64,000 nt of DNA, taken from assembly GCA_036873135.1 (NCBI GenBank), contig JAPTYO010000015.1, positions 12,689,683 to 12,753,682 on the forward strand, given 5' to 3'. Origin of the DNA: Clarkia xantiana subsp. parviflora (Eukaryota; Streptophyta; Magnoliopsida; Myrtales; Onagraceae). Numbering within the stretch: the first letter of the stretch is position 1; every line of letters starts with the position of its first letter. A program made the translations under genes and the position numbers. The notes under the pieces are model-generated. The model was given only the letters and a program-made list of their open reading frames with translations. It was not told the DNA's origin and ran no database searches. Shown here piece by piece: positions 59,783-64,000 of this stretch.

Positions 59783-59973
59783 CTAGAGAAGAAGCAGAGA
59801 GGGGTTGGAATTAGGGGCAGAAGTATGTAAAATGAGAGTACACATTATTGAAATCATGATGAATAACAAAAGGAGGGATTCATTTAATATCGTCATGACA
59901 AATTTCCCTTTTCCAAAAACGCGGGGCTTATAACACATGCCCCACGCGGAATACATCCATTTAAAAGTCTTAC
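59783..59973 (-). other. Predicted Ogre intron between protease and RT (191 bp)
   Basis: Minus-strand donor GTAAGA at 59973 and acceptor CTTCTCTAG at 59783. It contains the stop that ends the gag-protease frame; joining GA to G restores an in-frame Glu codon that continues into the RT frame. Splicing between protease and RT is a known Ogre hallmark. Confidence 0.7.
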
Positions 59974-62900
59974 TCATTACTAAGAGAAAGTGCATAAACA
60001 GGCATTGTCATCCAGTTTGTGATACTCTCCCCACCGGCGAGTGGACGGACGAAAGTGCTAAGAGGGACCTCATCGATCAGGGCTCCAATAGTGACAGCAG
60101 TCGAAAACAGGCTTGAAAGGTTAGTGCGATCGTCGATGTCTTCGGCCTGAATAACTTGCGGTGGACCAGGAAATGTCACCGCGAGGGGAGGGAACTCCAA
60201 TAGTTTTGAAATTCCGGTCAAATGCTTCTTCCGGGAAACTTCGTAATCTTTGGAGCTGGGGTGGAAGCCTAAACCAAAAGTTCCCTTGTTTTTTTTCGGA
60301 GCTATAGGGAGGACGATACCCTTATTACGGATTCCCAAGCCGCGCCCCAAGATGAAGTTGTTGTTTAACATGATCTTCCCTACCATTAGTTCGGCTTTGA
60401 CTGGCGATGGCTCTCCCCAATCCCTGATCACAAAGACAAGCTCAAAGGCATGAAATGACAACGGGTCATTTCCCTCGACACTGATGAAGGGAACCGCAGT
60501 CTCTTTATAAATGTTGTAATCTTCATCCCCATCGACTATAACCAGACGACCCTCTGAGATGAATTTCATCTTCTGATGCAAAGTAGAAGGCCCTGCTCCT
60601 GCGGCATGTATCCAAGGCCTTCCCAAAAGTAGGCTGAACACTCCCGGGATGTCCATGACTTTGAAGGGCACATTGAACACACACGGACCTACTTCCAACT
60701 GCAAGTCGATCTCTCCTGGAACTTCCTTGACGCTACCGCCAAAAGCTCGGACAATACTCTTGGTTGGGCGGATGAGCGATGAATCGACTTTCATGTGTTG
60801 GAGGGTAGATAATGGACAAACGTTCAGATCCGAACCGTTGTCAATCATTACCCTTGAAAGCACGTATCCCCTACTTTTACACACGACGTGGAGGGCTTTG
60901 ACGCGATCCTGCCCCTCAGATCCTAACTCCTCGTCCCCGAAAGCGATATGCCCCGAAAAGACTAAACCAATGAGATTTTCCATCTGACGTGCCGAAATTT
61001 CTTTCGGTACAAGAGCTTCCTTCAAGACGTTCAGTAATGCTTCCCGATGTGGCTCAGAACTCAAAAGGAGAGCAACCAAAGAAATTTGGGCCGGAGTTTT
61101 GCGTAGCTGTTCAACCACCTTGTACTCGGCCTCTTTCACGATCATCATGAAGGCAACTGCTTCCTCTACAGTCACATTCCTTTTTTGGGACTTTTCTGAC
61201 TCCTTTTCTTTGATTAGGTTCTCTGGCTGGACATAACAACGTCCTGATCGAGTCATAGTGAAGACTCCTTCCTCATTCGTTGGTCCAGTCGTGTAACCCC
61301 CATAATTCCATGGCACCCTCTTATCACTCTCGTACCTAAACGAGGCTGGTCCTTGTGGTACGTAATCAATGATCAAGGGAGTAATCACCGAGACGTAATC
61401 CTTTGGTACCTCCATATCTCTAGAAACAAGTGGGAATAGCTCATCCTCCAAATTGATCATATTGACCGAGCCGGAAGCATGGTTGGGAAGTGGATTGGTG
61501 TTGACATTCGGTGGTGGGACGGGATTCAAGATTGGGTACTTATGGTCAATGAGGTCCTGAATCTTGTGCTTAAGGCGAATGCAATTTTTTGTGTCATGCC
61601 CTGGTGCTCCCATATGATACTCGCACTTCACATTTAGATCATTGTTAGGGATTCTCGTCTCGGTGCTTAGAAATTCAGGACCTATGAGCCCCTCGGTCGA
61701 TGCCTTCTTATACACCTCGATTAGAAGTATCGGTAGTGGAGTAAGCTGTCGTGGTTCTCGGAATCTCTTTTGGTTCCCACCTCGGTTGGGGGATCCTAGG
61801 GGTTAGGCTGAGAGCCTGCCCCTTGCGGGGCTCGAGGAGCCTGAGCAGTCGGGGCCGCTACTGCGTATACGGAGCAACATACGGGGCCTGGTAAGGATTC
61901 GGATAAACAGCGCCTATGGTTGGTGCAAGTTTCTTGATGTCAGCTTTCTTGAGATCGCTCTCACTTTTGTGTGGATCCTCAATCTTCCCCGATCAAATTA
62001 CCCGCTCGATCAATTCGCCCGTCATGATGAGGTTTGAAAATTCTACCGCGGTCTGGCTCATCATTTGCGTGTAGTATATACCCTTTAGAGTGCTTATGAA
62101 TATCAGGATCGCCTCGTTCTGCTCGAGAGGTGGGTTCATGCAATTGGCCTTTCCTCGCCATTCTGTCGCATAATCCTTGAATGACTGGCCCTCTTTCATT
62201 TCCATTGCTTGAAGATCCAATCGGGTTGGAGCATTATCCAAGTTATGCTTGTACTAACGATGGAATAGCTTGGCTAGCTGCTCCATGTTAGGGACTTGCT
62301 CTATCTTTAACCCGGCAAACCAGACCAGAGCTTCCCCTCTTAGACTCTCATGGAAGGTCTGAACCATTAACTTGGTATACTGTTGATATGGAGAAATCTT
62401 TTCCATGTAAATCTTGAGGTGGACCACTGGGTGTCCAGTCCCATCGTACTTTTCAAAATCTGGCACTTTGAACTTATTAGGCATTGGGACTTCTTGGAAT
62501 AGGGCCAGATTAAAAAATTTGAGGTCCCCTAGTCGGCCCGTTCCCTGGTTGGACCTCATGTTTTTCCTCGATTTGCTTCAAGCGTTTGTCTTGCTCAGAT
62601 TCGACAGTGATGATCGCAATGGAGTTTGCATTCCCAGATGCATTATCTGGAAGGCCATATGGGGCTGGAGGAGCTTGGTTGATATGAACATATGTGGGTG
62701 GTGGAGCTTGGTCAGGATGGCCATATATGGGTGGTGGAGCCTGGTTAGGATTACCATGAAGTGGAATTTGGCCCAGCTGGTCATGGATAAGAGGCTTAGT
62801 TTGATCAGGGATTGCATGAACAGGGGGTGGGACCTGATCAGGGACAAGATTGTTCCCTATCTGAGGGGCTGCAGACAGTGGCACAACTCGAGAGGTCCAC

Positions 62901-63121
62901 GCCGGGGAGATTGTGGCGAGGTTGTGAGGGCCAAAGAGGGCCAAAAGGCGCTCGACTTGGGTGGCCATGCTATTGATGGACTGTTCCGTGCTTGCGTTCA
63001 TGGCTTGCATGGTTTGCTCTAGCTGGACGATCCTTTCTTCATTCCCTTGAGGTGGCGGGGCTAAAGGATAATGTACGAGCTTTGGGAATCCTGGTGGATG
63101 ACCCTGGTCCTGTTGCTCCAT
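59974..63121 (-). pseudogene. Ogre-like gag-protease
   Basis: Minus strand. The gag N-terminus begins near 63121 (MEQQDQGHPPGF) with a short coiled segment (ERIVQLEQTMQAMNAS) and Pro/His-rich imperfect repeats (about 62860-62640). The capsid-type gag domain spans about 62500-62000 (YDGTGHPVVHL, WFAGLKIEQV), with frame breaks near 62515, 62255 and 61980. The frame from 61715 to 59970 holds the knuckle (CEYHMGAPGHDTKNC near 61625), a long linker, the aspartic protease (MIDNGSDLNVCPL near 60840) and a Gly-rich segment. It ends at TAA inside the predicted intron. Confidence 0.82.
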
Positions 63122-63354
63122 CCGTTCTTTTTGAACAAAACCACGAGTGCGTATAGGACTCGTCCTTGCCAGATGTATCTACATTAAATAAACACAAGAA
63201 TAAGATCATCAAAGACATAGTAAATTATGTAAGTTTTGTTTTGAAATTCCGCATGCTTGTTCATTCCATTTATAGACTTCGATTACATAGAAAGTATACA
63301 AAAGGGGACTCCACAAAAAAAATTAGTTAGTCGAAGTTTAATTCTAGAGACGTT

Positions 63355-64000
63355 TCACGCGGTCTTGCAGCTCATTGAGTGCATCTGTTGCTTGTTTCTT
63401 GGTTCGAATGAAGGTCGAGGATATGCATTTTGAAATATTTTCGCTCTCCTTGTCCTTCGTTTGAACTTATCAAGGGTGCTACTCAATGCAGCTACTCTGC
63501 CCTTGCACTTTTCCCAAGCCTGGTCTCGATTTTTTACTTTACGTTGGGCACATAGCAGTTCGTCATGGAGTCGTCGTATCTCTTTCTCGAGCCTATACTT
63601 CTCTTTGGCCCAAACGACGCTCTGTACTCCCTCGCTTGATTTCACACTTGCACGTATCCCATCATAATGTGCATGTTGTTGCTTGATTCTATCCCCAACT
63701 ATTTCCTCCGGATTCAAAGGCATGGGAGTTGAGTAGAATACGTGGATGTACTCTGTCATCGCACGGTATTCATTCTCCTTGGTCGTGGGGGATTCTACTG
63801 CCTTTATGGAAAGTAGGACTCGACTTTCCCAGTCGTTATTCACCTGTCGAACTAAGCCACGGGTGGGGTTCGCAATGCCCATTTGATTGTGCTACTTGTG
63901 CATCCTCGGGGGCACGTGAACACGCAGTGGAATATCTTGGAACCCACCGAATTTTCGAATAACTCGGAAGGACAGGTAGTCTCTTCACCCGATGACTAAG
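63355..64000 (-). pseudogene. Ogre-like ORF1, C-terminal part
   Basis: Minus-strand frame upstream of gag. 63882-63355 encodes 175 aa with GLVRQVNNDWESRVLLSI and a charged coiled coil (about 63630-63440), ending in a basic tail. The same frame continues upstream past a TAG at 63895-63897 (IPLRVHVPPRMHK before it), so the start lies beyond the window. An extra ORF before gag is typical of Ogre elements; its function is unknown. The 63122-63354 gap holds no gene. Confidence 0.65.

Larger units (their letters stand above)
52790..64000 (-). mobile_element. Ogre-like Ty3/gypsy retrotransposon, 5' end beyond the right edge
   Basis: Minus strand, more than 11 kb. From 3' to 5': LTR, about 2 kb of tandem repeats, integrase, RNase H, RT, a spliced junction, protease, gag, then a separate ORF upstream of gag. 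A large LTR, an extra ORF before gag and an intron between protease and RT together define Ogre elements. Multiple stops show that it is inactive. It belongs to a different subgroup from A-F: protease motif IDNGSDLN instead of IDGGSS, knuckle spacing C-x2-H-x5-H-x4-C, and no antisense gene seen. Confidence 0.85.

Overview
This is plant nuclear DNA, almost certainly from a eudicot. It carries two L-type lectin receptor-like kinase (LecRK) genes with short GT-AG introns, AT-rich intergenic DNA, and a dense load of Ty3/gypsy LTR retrotransposons of the Tat lineage (Tat/Retand-like and Ogre-like), with Ty1/copia remnants, a solo LTR and a MITE. I cannot name the species from sequence alone. I see no bacterial, organellar, tRNA or rRNA genes.

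Layout. 1-2055: 5' end of a minus-strand Tat-type element (E), cut by the window edge. 2056-10745: the only host-gene island, with two LecRK paralogues facing each other tail to tail (3352-5451 on + and 7271-9389 on -). 10751-22312: complete Tat element A on + (target-site duplication ACGTT). 22374-33818: complete element B of the same family on - (TSD CATGG). A and B form a tail-to-tail inverted pair of about 23 kb around a 51-bp spacer. 33819-40258: AT-rich DNA with a TA microsatellite, a 421-bp solo LTR (TSD CAAAT), a gag-plus-LTR remnant (D), and a 414-bp MITE lying in one copy of a tandem duplication whose other copy is the empty site. 40259-47901: element C on -, with two LTRs, gag and an antisense gene but no pol. 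47902-48774: Ty1/copia leader and gag remnant. 48775-about 52790: decayed Tat element F on +. About 52790-64000: an Ogre-like element on -, with LTR, 3' repeats, integrase, RNase H, RT, a spliced protease-RT junction, gag, and part of an extra ORF upstream of gag. It runs off the right edge.

How it works. The LecRKs are predicted plasma-membrane receptors: an extracellular legume-lectin domain, one transmembrane helix and an RD-type Ser/Thr kinase. In A, B and C the sense transcript from the LTR supplies gag (and pol in A and B). A separate antisense gene near the 3' LTR has its own TATA box and introns and encodes a protein of the 'putative gypsy type transposon' type (PF04195-like by recognition). 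Every large retroelement frame is broken. In A and B all four recognised premature stops lie at CHG sites, as expected for decay of methylated DNA. The strongest leads are the A/B inverted pair as a double-stranded-RNA source, the autonomous-looking antisense gene in three copies, the pol-less element C, and the different introns of the two LecRK genes.
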